In this document: positions 53,444 to 62,560 of the stretch, piece after piece
Position numbering within the stretch: position 1 is the first letter of the stretch
How the letters are laid out: the number at the start of each line of letters is the position of its first letter
Assembly (NCBI GenBank): GCA_963850605.1
Contig: CAWKLX010000002.1
Coordinates: 124,001-188,000, forward strand
Origin: BOG-908 sp963850605
Lineage (GTDB): Bacteria; Pseudomonadota; Alphaproteobacteria; Acetobacterales; Acetobacteraceae
DNA length: 64,000 bases
Reading direction: 5' to 3'
Position numbers and translations under genes: made by a program
The notes under the pieces: model-generated
The model's database searches: none
Seen by the model: the letters and a program-made list of their open reading frames with translations, nothing else
Told to the model about the DNA's origin: nothing

Positions 53444-55071
53444 ACCGCCTCGTCGATCTGATCGGCTATGCCGGCATCCTGCTGCACGGGCTGGCGATCG
53501 TCAGCCAGTCCATGGCGCTGGGCGGCACGCTGTTCCTTGTCCTCCTGGCCAGGCCGTTCGCCGCGTCCGTGGGCGCGGACGTGGTCCGCCGCACCGCCCT
53601 GATCGCGGCCTGGAGCGCGCTGGCGCTGGTCGGCGTGGAATTCGTCGCCACCGGCCTGCAGACGGCCGTGCTGTCGGCCACCGTCGATCTGCCGGTGAGC
53701 AATGTGCTGCAAGCCCATTTCGCCGTCGCGAGCATCGTGAAGATGCTGGCCGCTTGCGTGCTCGCAACCCTGCTCTGGCGCGGTGCTGGTGCGGGTGCGC
53801 TGCTGGCGGCTGGCGGCGTCGAGCTGGCCGCGGCCACGCTGACCACGCATGCCGCCGCCCGCCTGTCGGACAATGCGTTGCTGCTGGGGGTGGAGGCGCT
53901 GCACCAACTGGGGGCGGCGATCTGGATCGGCGGCATCCCGTGCTTCGTCATGGCGCTGGCGCGTTTGCACGATGGCGGCGCTTTGCGCCTGGTGGGCGGC
54001 CGGTTTTCCCGCATGTCGGCGGCCGGCGTCGCCTGCATTCTGGCCTCGGGCCTGACGATGACGCTGTTCTACATCGGTTCCTGGCCGGCATTTTACGGCA
54101 CCGCGTACGGCGTGATGGTGGGGGCCAAAATCGCCATGTTCGCGATGCTGCTCGGCCTGGGTGCCGCCAATTTCATGGTCACCGAACGCCTGCGCCGGGA
54201 CCCTGCCACCCCCGTGCTGCGCATGCGCCGATTTGCCGAGGTCGAGATCGGCATTGGCTTCACCGTATTCTTCGCCGCGGCCTCGCTCACCTCCGTGCCG
54301 CCCGGCGCCGACCTGACCCAGGACCGCGCCACCTGGCACGAGATCGTGGCCCGCGACCTGTCCCCGCGCATCCCTAGCCTGGTCTCGCCCGACCATGCGG
54401 GCCTCGCCATCCCCGCCCTGCAAGCCCAGCTCGATGCCGAGGCACGTGCCCGTGCGCAGCACCCGCGCGCCGCCTTCGTGGAAGGCTCGGGCGAACTCCC
54501 GCCGCGCAACGCCGCCGACATTGCCTGGTCGGAATACAACCACCACTGGGCGGGGCTGTTCGTGCTGGCCATCGGCGTGCTCGCGTTGGTCAGTCAGGCC
54601 GGCGTGCGCTGGGCGCGGCACTGGCCGCTGGTGTTCCTGGGCTTGTCGGCTTTCCTGTTTTTGCGCTCCGATCCGGAGGTTTGGCCGCTCGGCGATATCG
54701 GACTGATCGAGTCGCTGCGTGATCCGGAGGTCGTGCAGCACCGTATCTTTGCCACCTTGCCGTTGCTGCTCGGCATATTCGAGTGGTGCGTGCGCACCGG
54801 CCGCCTGCGCAGCCGGGCGGCGGCCCAGGTGTTCGCGTTGTTGTGCGCGTTCGGGGGCGCGCTGCTTCTGACGCATAATCACACGATCGCGAACGTGAAG
54901 GACGCGCTGCTGATCGAGTTCACCCATACGCCACTCGCGCTGGCCTCGATTGCGGCCGGGTGGTCCCGCTGGCTGGAGCTTCGCTTGCCGGACGGGCGCA
55001 AGGCGGGTTGGGTTTGGCCCGCGTGCTTTGTGTTTATCGGGTTTCTGCTGTTTTTCTACCGGGAAGCGTGA
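53440..55071 (+). CDS. CopD-family copper resistance membrane protein
   Basis: A 543-residue polytopic protein starting at GTG 53440, overlapping copC by 4 bases (GTGA). About 8 spans in the first half with VEALHQLGAAIWIGGIPCF (His-rich CopD motif), then AFYGTAYGVMVGAKIAMFA. A loop after about 290 carries WSEYNHHWAGLFVLAI, followed by more spans and an end HTPLALASIAAGWSRWLEL. The additional C-terminal half, with TLPLLLGIFEW and LTHNHTIANVKDALLIEF, makes it longer than a plain CopD. It likely moves copper from CopC across the inner membrane. Confidence 0.88.
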   Translation: MNRLVDLIGYAGILLHGLAIVSQSMALGGTLFLVLLARPFAASVGADVVRRTALIAAWSALALVGVEFVATGLQTAVLSATVDLPVSNVLQAHFAVASIVKMLAACVLATLLWRGAGAGALLAAGGVELAAATLTTHAAARLSDNALLLGVEALHQLGAAIWIGGIPCFVMALARLHDGGALRLVGGRFSRMSAAGVACILASGLTMTLFYIGSWPAFYGTAYGVMVGAKIAMFAMLLGLGAANFMVTERLRRDPATPVLRMRRFAEVEIGIGFTVFFAAASLTSVPPGADLTQDRATWHEIVARDLSPRIPSLVSPDHAGLAIPALQAQLDAEARARAQHPRAAFVEGSGELPPRNAADIAWSEYNHHWAGLFVLAIGVLALVSQAGVRWARHWPLVFLGLSAFLFLRSDPEVWPLGDIGLIESLRDPEVVQHRIFATLPLLLGIFEWCVRTGRLRSRAAAQVFALLCAFGGALLLTHNHTIANVKDALLIEFTHTPLALASIAAGWSRWLELRLPDGRKAGWVWPACFVFIGFLLFFYREA

Positions 55072-55111
55072 AGCAGCTGCGCGCTTGATCCGGCGCCGGC
55101 GGAGGTAGGCA

Positions 55112-55856
55112 ATGCAAGGACAGCACGCCAGTGTGGCGATCGTAGGGGCCGGTGATTTCATTGGTGCCGCGATCGCCAGGCGTTTTGCACGGGAAGGCTA
55201 CCGTGTGCATGCCGGGCGCCGTCACGCCGAGAAGATGGCTGGCCTCGCGCAGGAGATCGCGGCCGCCGGTGGCGTTATGCACGCCCACGCGCTGGACGCG
55301 CGCAGCGAGGAAAGTGTCACAGCTTTTCTCGACGCGGCCGATCGCGACGCGCCCCTGGAGCTGTGCGTGTTCAACATCGGCGCGAACGTCAAATTCCCGC
55401 TCATCGAAACCAGCGAACGCACATTCAGAAAAGTGTGGGAGATGGCCTGCTATGCGGGTTTTCTGGCGGGGCGGGAGGCCGCGCGTCGCATGCTGGTGCA
55501 CGGGCGCGGTTCGATCTTCTTCACCGGCGCCACCGCCTCGATACGAGGTGGCGCCGGGTATGCGGCCTTCGCCTCGGCCAAGGCGGGGCTGCGCGCGGTC
55601 GCGCAATCCATGGCGCGCGAGCTCGGGCCCCGCAACATCCACGTCGCCCATCTCGTGATCGATGCCGGTGTGGACACGGCGTGGGTGCGCGAGCGGATTG
55701 CGCAGGCCAAGGGCGATAAGGCGGCGGCCCAGCTTGCGCCCGACACGCTGATTGAATTCGGCCTCAATCGCGGCGACCTACTGGCAACTCCACTGTCAGC
55801 CGCGCGACGCGTGGACCCACGAGCTGGACCTGCGCCCCTTTGGCGAGACGTGGTGA
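55112..55856 (+). CDS. short-chain dehydrogenase/reductase (one frameshift)
   Basis: NAD(P)-dependent oxidoreductase of the SDR family. The cofactor motif is IVGAGDFIGAAIARRFAREG, with ELCVFNIGANVKFPL as the NNAG-type segment, the catalytic serine region FTGATASIRGGAGYAAFASA and YxxxK as YAAFASAKAG. One extra T near 55757 displaces the end; after removing it the protein ends SIAATYWQLHCQPRDAWTH followed by ELDLRPFGETW, the normal end for this subfamily (247 residues). The catalytic Tyr/Lys pair is at about 153/157 (Y in GYAAFASAKAG). Substrate unknown. Confidence 0.85.
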
Positions 55857-55865
55857 GGCACGAGA

Positions 55866-56468
55866 ATGGCTGAGTTCTATTACGATTTCGGCAGTCCCAA
55901 CGCCTATCTCGCATATCGGGTGCTGCCAGGCATCGAAGCGCGCACGGGCACCACATTCACCTACGTGCCCGTCCTGCTCGGCGGATTGTTCAAGCTGACC
56001 GGCAATCAGGCGCCCATGGTCGCCTTCGCCGGCGTGCCCAAAAAGCTCGCCTACGAGCATCGCGAGATGGAACGGTTCATTGCCCGGCACGATCTGGCAG
56101 CGTTCCGGATGAACCCGCATTTTCCGGTCAATACGCTCAGCCTGATGCGCGGGGCGGTGGCGGCCGAGTATCTTGGATGCGCACCGGCCTATGTCGAGGC
56201 GATGTTCAGCGGCATGTGGGAGGACGGCAAGAAGCTGGACGACCCGTCCGTGATGCGAGAGGTTCTGGACGCCTCGGCACTGCCCACGGACACGCTGGTC
56301 TCGCGCATGGGCGAGCAGGACGTGAAGGATCGGCTCGCTGCCAACACGGCCCAGGCGCACGCGCAAGGCGCGTTCGGGATACCGAGCTTCATCGTGGGCG
56401 GGGAGCTGTATTTCGGCAAAGACAAGATGCGCGACATCGAGGATGTGCTGATGGCCGGGCGGGCTTAA
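55866..56468 (+). CDS. 2-hydroxychromene-2-carboxylate isomerase/DsbA-fold protein
   Basis: Thioredoxin-fold protein of the HCCA isomerase group, glutathione S-transferase kappa-like. The 200 residues start AEFYYDFGSPNAYLAYRVLP, the SPxxY/YL-type signature, followed by VLLGGLFKLTGNQAPM, and carry the end AFGIPSFIVGGELYFGKDKM. It follows the SDR by 9 bases, and both may be one operon acting on aromatic or aldehyde compounds. Substrate is not known. Confidence 0.88.
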   Translation: MAEFYYDFGSPNAYLAYRVLPGIEARTGTTFTYVPVLLGGLFKLTGNQAPMVAFAGVPKKLAYEHREMERFIARHDLAAFRMNPHFPVNTLSLMRGAVAAEYLGCAPAYVEAMFSGMWEDGKKLDDPSVMREVLDASALPTDTLVSRMGEQDVKDRLAANTAQAHAQGAFGIPSFIVGGELYFGKDKMRDIEDVLMAGRA

Positions 56469-56511
56469 CAGCGGGTCTGACAGAACATGCTCTGTTGCTG
56501 AAACCGACATC

Positions 56512-57150
56512 ATGTCCCACGCCGAACTTCTCGAACTGATCGACGCCGGCCTCCCCTACACCGCGCTCCGCATCCTGATCGAAGATCCGCGCCTCTGCGT
56601 GGACTCCGACGAGCCTTCCGCCCTCATGCTCGCCCTCTACCGCGGCCAGCCCGCTCTGGCCGGCGCCATCGCGTCGCGCCGCCGGCACCTGACCATCTTC
56701 GAGATCGCCGCTGCCGGCCTGACGGACGCGCTGGAGCGCGCGCTGGCAGAGCCAGGGTCTGCCCACGCCATCGCCGCGGACGGCTTTACCGCCCTGCACC
56801 TGGCCTGCTTCTTCGGCCACCAGCAGGCTGCCGCGCGACTGCTGCAGGCCGGCGCCAATCCGCGTGCCGTGGCGCGGAACGCATCGCGGGTGCAGCCACT
56901 GCACAGCGCGGCCACGCACGGCCACCTCACGATCTGCCACATGCTGCTGCACGCCGGCGCCGACCCGGACGCGGCCCAGCAAGGTGGCTACACCCCGCTA
57001 CATGCGGCCGCCCTGCGTGGCGATACCAGGCTAGCCGAGCTGCTGCTGGCCTACCGCGCCCAGCGCGAGCGGCGCGCGGATGACGGCCGCACCGCCGCCG
57101 ACATCGCCCGCCAACTCGGATTTTCCGATCTGACCCGCCAGCTAGGATGA
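56512..57150 (+). CDS. ankyrin-repeat protein
   Basis: A 212-residue protein with about four ankyrin repeats in the C-terminal 140 residues: DGFTALHLACFFGHQQAAAR, VQPLHSAATHGHLTICHMLL, GGYTPLHAAALRGDTRLAEL and DDGRTAADIARQLGF. No signal peptide. The N-terminal 60 residues are helical and degenerate. Such proteins mediate protein contacts; partner unknown. It stands alone, 43 bases after the isomerase and before the Fur-box. Confidence 0.85.
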   Translation: MSHAELLELIDAGLPYTALRILIEDPRLCVDSDEPSALMLALYRGQPALAGAIASRRRHLTIFEIAAAGLTDALERALAEPGSAHAIAADGFTALHLACFFGHQQAAARLLQAGANPRAVARNASRVQPLHSAATHGHLTICHMLLHAGADPDAAQQGGYTPLHAAALRGDTRLAELLLAYRAQRERRADDGRTAADIARQLGFSDLTRQLG

Positions 57151-57190
57151 ACCCGGTTGCCAGTTATTGCGAACGGCTCGCAACGCACTT

Positions 57191-57209
57191 GCATTTGATA
57201 ATCATTCGC
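57191..57209 (+). promoter_or_regulatory. Fur-box-like site
   Basis: GCATTTGATAATCATTCGC matches 13 of 19 positions of the classic Fur consensus, including a central run TGATAATCATT. It sits just before the porin gene start at 57224 (or 57278), in a promoter position. It is a predicted site only. Confidence 0.6.
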
Positions 57210-57223
57210 AGTAACCATCCAGC

Positions 57224-58723
57224 ATGCGAAGGCGACATCCCCAATCCTGCAAACCCGGCGGCCTGAACCCAGGCGCTATGGCCCGGGCTGTGCTGGTCAG
57301 CACGTCCGTCTTCGCCGCCCTGTCCGCGCGGGCCGCGCCGCCTCCACTCTCCACCTCGGCGAGCGCCGATAGCGCCAATCCCGACGCCGGTCAGGTTACG
57401 CCGGGCTTCCTGGGCAACTTGCAGAAAAGCAATTTCCTGCTCGGCGACCTGTTCGGCCTGCGCGGTTTTCTCGCGCGCTACGGCATCTCGCTCGCCTTCC
57501 AGGAAACCAGCGAGGTGCTCGGCAACGCCGCGGGCGGCGTCAGGCAGGGTGTCGAATATGACGGCCTGACGCAGATGATCCTGCAGCTCGATACCGCGCG
57601 GGCGTTCGGGTTATACGGCGGCCTGTTCAACGTCAGCGCCCTGCAGATCCACGGCCGTAATCTCAGTGCCGAAAACCTGCTGACCCTGCAGACCTCCAGC
57701 GGCATCGAGGCGGACCGCGCCACCCGCTTGTGGGAGCTCTGGTATGACCAGAAGTTCCTCGAGGACGACCGGCTGGACATCAAGCTCGGCGAACAAAGCC
57801 TGGACCAGGAGTTCTTGGTCACCCCGAACGGCGCCTATTTCCTCAACACGATGTTCGGCTGGCCGCTGGTGCCCTCCGTCGATCTGCCCGGTGGCGGGCC
57901 GGCCTACCCGCTGGCAGCCCTCGGCATCCGCGTGCGCTACCGGCCGCTCAATGCGGTGGCGATCCTGGCAGGCATCTATAACGGCAGCCCGTCGCCCAGC
58001 ACGGACGGCGACCCCCAGACGGTGAACGCGTCCGGCGCCCGCTTCCCAACCGGCAACCATCGCCTCGTCTTCGCCGAGCTCCAATACACCTACCCCGCGC
58101 TGGGCGCGCTGGTATTCCCGGGCGAGGGTGCCCCGCTAGGCCACACCTACAAGCTGGGCGCCTGGTACGATTCCCAGTCTTTCGCCGACCAGCGTTTCGA
58201 CGCCAATGGCGCCTCCCTCGCCTCACCTCTCAGCACCGGCGTGCCGCTCCAGCACCGCGGCGATTTTTCCATCTACGCGGTGGCCGACCAGATGGTCTGG
58301 CGCAAAGCCAGCGACCCGAACCGCTCGGTCAGCGTGTTCGGCCGGGTGATGGGCACCCCACAGGCCGACCGTAACCTCGCCGATTTCAGCCTGAACGCCG
58401 GCCTAGTCCTGCACGAGCCGCGCGCGAACCGCCCGGACGACACGCTGAGCCTGGGCATGGGATACGCGCATGTCAGCAGCCGCGCCGCGGCGCTCGATCA
58501 CGATGCCGCCTCCTTGGCCGCGGACCAGACGTATGCCGGTGTCCGCACCAGCGAGACGTATGTGGAGGCGACCTACCAATATCAGGTCCACCCGTGGTGG
58601 CAGGTGCAGCCCGATCTCCAATACGTCTTCAACCCCGGCGGCGGCATCGCCAGCCCAAGCAATCCCGCGCAACGCGTGGCCGACGAATTCGTGCTCGGTC
58701 TGCGCACCAACGTGTTGTTCTGA
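57224..58723 (+). CDS. OprB-family carbohydrate-type porin
   Basis: A 499-residue outer-membrane barrel with a signal peptide (RAVLVSTSVFAALSARA). The OprB fold is seen in GFLARYGISLAFQETSEVLG, the segments LYGGLFNVSALQIHGRNLS, RLWELWYDQKFLEDDRLDIK, KLGEQSLDQEFLVTPNGAYF and LNTMFGWPLVPSVDLPGGG, and the C-terminus FVLGLRTNVLF with a terminal Phe. OprB proteins are classically sugar porins. The Fur site upstream and the DyP gene downstream suggest that the substrate here may instead be related to iron. The ATG at 57278 is an alternative start that would leave more room for the promoter. Confidence 0.85.
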   Translation: MRRRHPQSCKPGGLNPGAMARAVLVSTSVFAALSARAAPPPLSTSASADSANPDAGQVTPGFLGNLQKSNFLLGDLFGLRGFLARYGISLAFQETSEVLGNAAGGVRQGVEYDGLTQMILQLDTARAFGLYGGLFNVSALQIHGRNLSAENLLTLQTSSGIEADRATRLWELWYDQKFLEDDRLDIKLGEQSLDQEFLVTPNGAYFLNTMFGWPLVPSVDLPGGGPAYPLAALGIRVRYRPLNAVAILAGIYNGSPSPSTDGDPQTVNASGARFPTGNHRLVFAELQYTYPALGALVFPGEGAPLGHTYKLGAWYDSQSFADQRFDANGASLASPLSTGVPLQHRGDFSIYAVADQMVWRKASDPNRSVSVFGRVMGTPQADRNLADFSLNAGLVLHEPRANRPDDTLSLGMGYAHVSSRAAALDHDAASLAADQTYAGVRTSETYVEATYQYQVHPWWQVQPDLQYVFNPGGGIASPSNPAQRVADEFVLGLRTNVLF

Positions 58724-58733
58724 AAGTCCGACG

Positions 58734-59873
58734 ATGCCCCGTTCACGCACACACCTGGCCGCCGGCTGCCTGCTTGCCGTGTTCGCCGGCCAGGCATTGG
58801 CCGACCAGCCGCACGGTTTTCTGGAGACGGTGCACCGACACACAACGCTGACCTCCACGGTTACCGAGAATGGCGACCTGAATCCCTACGCCGTGGCCGT
58901 GGCCCCGGTCTCCGCCGGGCGGGTGCTGAAAGACGACGTGCTCGTCGACAATTTTAACAACATCTCCAACCTGCAGGGCACCGGCACGACGATTATCGGC
59001 TACCGGCCGTCCACCAAGGAAACCTACCTGTTCGCCCGCCTGCCGCAGCATCTGGCGCAATGCCCGGGCGGGGTCGGCCTGTCCACGGCCATGACCATGC
59101 TGAAGAGCGGGTGGGTGCTGGTGGGCAGCACGCCCAGCCGGGACGGCACCACCGCCACCAAGGGGCCGGGCTGCGTGCTGGTGCTGGACTCGTCCGGCAA
59201 GCTGGCCGGCGTGTGGGCCGGGCCCGACATCAACGACCCCTGGGGCGATATGGCGGTGGTCGACCGCGGCGGCACCGCCACCCTGTTCATCAGTATGGCC
59301 GGCTTCGGCTTGCCGGGCCCGGACGTGCTGGACCCGGCGACCGGCCTGCCCGTGAAGCGGCACCAAGCAACCGTGCTGCGATTGGAACTTGCCATTCCTG
59401 ACGGCAAACCCCCCGCAATCGTCGGCCGGACGGTGGTCGGGAACGGTTTCTCCGCACGCCCGGATCGCGACAATTTCCTGCTCGGCCCAACCGGCCTGGC
59501 GCTTGGGCCCGACGACACGTTGTATGTGACCGACGGTCTGGACAATGTGATCACCGCCATTCCGGACGCCGCCCGCCGCACCACCAGCGCCGGCACCGGG
59601 CGGGTGGTGACGCAGGGTGGGCTGCTATCCTGGCCGCTGGCCATGACCTGGTCGCCCGAGGGCCACCTGCTGGTGTGCAACGGCCGCGATGGGCGGCTGG
59701 TGGAGGTTGATCCCGCGGCCGGACGGCAAATTTATGCGCAATGGATCAACAACGACCAGGCGCAGTCGCCACCGGGCAACGGTGACCTGTTCGGCATTGC
59801 GATGGCACCTGACGGCCGGGGTTTTTATTACGTTATGGATGATGTGAACGCGCTGATGCGGGGCGGGCGGTGA
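58734..59873 (+). CDS. NHL/SMP-30-like beta-propeller, exported
   Basis: A 379-residue protein with a signal peptide (LAAGCLLAVFAGQALA). Propeller motifs include GTGTTIIGYRPSTKETYLFA, LLGPTGLALGPDDTLYVTDG and MTWSPEGHLLVCNGRDGRLV, characteristic of NHL/SMP-30 type folds. Ten bases after the porin and overlapping the DyP gene by 4 bases (GTGA), it is translationally coupled to both. No enzyme activity can be assigned. Confidence 0.75.
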   Translation: MPRSRTHLAAGCLLAVFAGQALADQPHGFLETVHRHTTLTSTVTENGDLNPYAVAVAPVSAGRVLKDDVLVDNFNNISNLQGTGTTIIGYRPSTKETYLFARLPQHLAQCPGGVGLSTAMTMLKSGWVLVGSTPSRDGTTATKGPGCVLVLDSSGKLAGVWAGPDINDPWGDMAVVDRGGTATLFISMAGFGLPGPDVLDPATGLPVKRHQATVLRLELAIPDGKPPAIVGRTVVGNGFSARPDRDNFLLGPTGLALGPDDTLYVTDGLDNVITAIPDAARRTTSAGTGRVVTQGGLLSWPLAMTWSPEGHLLVCNGRDGRLVEVDPAAGRQIYAQWINNDQAQSPPGNGDLFGIAMAPDGRGFYYVMDDVNALMRGGR

Positions 59874-61084
59874 GCGTTCCCAGACCCTCCCGACGGGGCT
59901 TCCTGGCGGCCTCGGCCGGGCTGGCCGCCGCCGCCGGAACCGCGCGGGCGTTCTCGCCCCAAACGGATCAGCCCGCCGCGATTGAGCCGTTCTACGGTCC
60001 GCACCAGGGCGGCATCGCCACGCCGCAGCAGGCGCACACCTATTTCGCCAGCTTCGACCTGCGCACGGACAAGCGGGACGACGTGCGGGCTTTGCTGAAA
60101 AGCTGGACGGCGGTGGCCGCGCGCCTCTGCGCCGGCCAGTCCGCCGACCCGGCCGACTCCCAGGACACGCTCGGCCTGCCTGCCGCGCGGCTCACCCTCA
60201 CCTTCGGGTTCGGCCCCACCCTGTTCGAACGCGAGGGCCACGATCGGTATGGCCTGGCCGCCCAACGTCCCGCCGAGCTGGCCGACCTGCCGGTGTTTCC
60301 TGGCGACCAGTTGCAGCCGGCCCGGTCGGGCGGCGATCTCAGCATCCAGGCCTGTGCCGGCGATCCGCAGACCGCCTTCCACGCCGTGCGCCAGCTCGCC
60401 CGGCTGGCTTACGGGATTGCGGAGCTGCGCTGGGTGCAATCCGGCTACGTGCCGGCGCTGGTTGGCCAGACACCGCGTAACCTCCTGGGATTCAAGGACG
60501 GCAGCAACAACCCCGATCCCCGCAAGCCGGCCGACATGGAGGCGGTCGTCTGGGCCGGCGCCGGCGCGCCCGCCTGGATGCAGGGGGGCACCTACCTGGT
60601 GGCGCGCCGCATCCGCATCGCGCTCGAGCATTGGGATAGGATGAACACCGGGTTTCAGGAACAGACGGTGGGCCGAGGCAAGGCAGGTGGCGCCCCGATC
60701 GGCGGCCACGCCGAGACGGACGCCGCAAACTTTTCCGCAACCGATCCGGACGGTAATCCGGTGATCGCAGAAAACGCCCATGTCCGGCTGGCCTCGTCGG
60801 CCACCACCGGCGCCCGGATTTTCCGCCGCGGCTACAGCTACAATGACGGGGCCAGCTTCACCGCCGAACGCTGGCCGCCCTGGCGCCAGGCGATGGAATA
60901 CGATGCGGGGCTATTGTTCCTGGCCTACCAGAAGGACCCGCGCGCCCAGTTCACCCGGATTTTTGCGCAGATGTCGCGCTTCGACATGTTGAACCAGTTT
61001 ACCACGCATACGGGCAGCGCGCTGTTCGCGGTTCCACCTGGCGTGCAGCCCGGCGGGTTTGTGGGCGAGGGTCTGGTCGGCTGA
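59870..61084 (+). CDS. Tat-exported Dyp-type heme peroxidase (EfeB-like)
   Basis: Heme peroxidase of the DyP family, of the EfeB/deferrochelatase kind. The GTG at 59870 gives 404 residues with a Tat signal (PSRRGFLAASAGLAAAAGTA, twin Arg at 8-9). The GxxDG motif is GFKDGS (D210), the proximal heme histidine H304 is in NAHVRLAS, and the distal Arg lies in RIFRRGYSYN. It exports folded with heme through Tat. EfeB usually comes with EfeU and EfeO; here neither is present, and the partners are an OprB porin and an NHL propeller under a Fur-like site. Confidence 0.9.
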   Translation: MSVPRPSRRGFLAASAGLAAAAGTARAFSPQTDQPAAIEPFYGPHQGGIATPQQAHTYFASFDLRTDKRDDVRALLKSWTAVAARLCAGQSADPADSQDTLGLPAARLTLTFGFGPTLFEREGHDRYGLAAQRPAELADLPVFPGDQLQPARSGGDLSIQACAGDPQTAFHAVRQLARLAYGIAELRWVQSGYVPALVGQTPRNLLGFKDGSNNPDPRKPADMEAVVWAGAGAPAWMQGGTYLVARRIRIALEHWDRMNTGFQEQTVGRGKAGGAPIGGHAETDAANFSATDPDGNPVIAENAHVRLASSATTGARIFRRGYSYNDGASFTAERWPPWRQAMEYDAGLLFLAYQKDPRAQFTRIFAQMSRFDMLNQFTTHTGSALFAVPPGVQPGGFVGEGLVG

Positions 61085-61168
61085 GGCCTGCCGCCGGATC
61101 GTGACAGTCCCGCGACACGCGGCTATATGGCCGCGCCGGCGCGGCCTGTGCGCCCGGGGTGGGGGCGC

Positions 61169-62101
61169 ATGAAAATCGTCGCGTGCAACAGCAACCGCCC
61201 GTTGGCAGAGGCGGTCGCCCGCGAGCTGGGGCTGTCCCTGACCCGCGCCTCCGTCCGGCGCTTCGCCGATAACGAGATCTTCGTCGAGATCCAGGAGAAC
61301 GTGCGCGGCGAAGACGTGTTCGTCATCCAGAGCACGAGCTATCCGGCCAACGACCATCTGATGGAGCTGCTGATCATGCTGGACGCGCTGCGCCGCAGCT
61401 CGGCGCGCCGTGTCACGGCGGTGATGCCCTATTTCGGCTACGCGCGGCAGGACCGCAAATCGGCGCCGCGCACGCCCATCAGCGCGAAACTCGTCGCCAA
61501 TCTCATCACCGAGGCGGGTGCGAATCGTGTTCTGACGCTCGATCTTCATGCCGGCCAGATACAGGGGTTTTTCGATATCCCGCTCGATAATTTGTACGCA
61601 GCTCCGCTGTTTGGCGCCGATATTCGTGCGCGCTACGGGGGGCGCGACATCATGATCGTCTCGCCGGATGTCGGCGGCGTGGTGCGGGCACGCGCTCTGG
61701 CCACGCGGCTGAACGTCGATCTCGCCATCATCGACAAGCGACGCGAGCGCGCGGGCGTATCGGAAGTGATGAACGTGATCGGCGACGTGGCCGGCCGCTG
61801 CTGCATCCTGCTGGACGATATCTGCGATTCGGGTGGCACGCTGGTGAGCGCCGCCGAAGCGCTGATTCGCGATGGGGCGAAATCGGTCAGCGTGTACGTC
61901 ACGCACGGCGTGCTGTCCGGCGGCGCGGTGGCGCGCATCGCCGCCAGCCCTATCGAGATGATGACGATCACCGACAGCATCCTGGCCACCGACGCGGTGC
62001 GGCAGTCGCCGAATTTGCGCGAGGCGACGATCGCGCCGTTGCTGGCCGAGGCCATCCATCGCATCTCCGACGAAAGCTCGGTCTCCTCGCTGTTCGACTG
62101 A
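61169..62101 (+). CDS. prs: ribose-phosphate pyrophosphokinase
   Basis: Makes PRPP from ribose 5-phosphate and ATP for nucleotide, His and Trp synthesis. From the ATG at 61169 it has 310 residues starting MKIVACNSNRPLAEAVAREL. The ATP/Mg site has DLHAGQIQGFFDIPLDN, the flexible loop YARQDRKSAPRTPISAKLV, and the PRPP motif ILLDDICDSGGTLVSAAE. It is intact and transcribed with the small genes that follow, 70 bases apart. Confidence 0.97.
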   Translation: MKIVACNSNRPLAEAVARELGLSLTRASVRRFADNEIFVEIQENVRGEDVFVIQSTSYPANDHLMELLIMLDALRRSSARRVTAVMPYFGYARQDRKSAPRTPISAKLVANLITEAGANRVLTLDLHAGQIQGFFDIPLDNLYAAPLFGADIRARYGGRDIMIVSPDVGGVVRARALATRLNVDLAIIDKRRERAGVSEVMNVIGDVAGRCCILLDDICDSGGTLVSAAEALIRDGAKSVSVYVTHGVLSGGAVARIAASPIEMMTITDSILATDAVRQSPNLREATIAPLLAEAIHRISDESSVSSLFD

Positions 62102-62171
62102 GACCGCCGATGGCTGGCGCTCGGGGCGCGCAACGGTCTATCTGGATCGCGGCACGGGAGTTTGCAGTCCG

Positions 62172-62555
62172 ATGAGCCAGACCGATTTCGATGCGGGCGC
62201 GGCCGCGGTCAGGCGGGCGCAGGGCGATATGCGGGCGTTTCTGGAGGGGCTGGCGGCGCGTCTGCAGGGTGCGCTGCCTGGCCAGGTGACCGTGGAGCGG
62301 GCAAGCGACGGTTTGTTTACCGGCCGTACCCACGTGGTCCGTATCGCCGTGACGTTGGATCAATGGGTGCTGGAAATCGCCCTGCACCACGGGCGTGCGC
62401 AGTGCCGGCGCGCCAAGTCGGTGCGCGGCGTGACGCTGCGGACGGAGGAGATGACGCTGCCGGCGTGGCTAGGCGCACTTGGGGCAGAACTGCGCGCGCT
62501 GGGTGAGCAGTCGGGCGCCGCGCATGAGGCGCTGCACGATTTTCTGATGGGCTAG
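62172..62555 (+). CDS. hypothetical protein next to YbjQ genes
   Basis: A 127-residue cytoplasmic protein starting MSQTDFDAGAAAVRRAQGDM and ending ALHDFLMG. It has an alpha-helical N-terminus, a beta-rich middle (DGLFTGRTHVVRIAVTLDQW, RAQCRRAKSVRGVTLRTEEM) and a helical C-terminus (WLGALGAELRALGEQSG). No domain is recognised. The stop lies 5 bases before the next gene, so it is part of a tight cluster with the YbjQ-like proteins. Confidence 0.65.
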   Translation: MSQTDFDAGAAAVRRAQGDMRAFLEGLAARLQGALPGQVTVERASDGLFTGRTHVVRIAVTLDQWVLEIALHHGRAQCRRAKSVRGVTLRTEEMTLPAWLGALGAELRALGEQSGAAHEALHDFLMG

Positions 62556-62560
62556 AAAGA

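Noticed and set aside
53254..55161. A 635-residue minus-strand open frame opposite copD
   Set aside because: Low-complexity Arg/Gln/Gly content and complete overlap with a conserved membrane protein.
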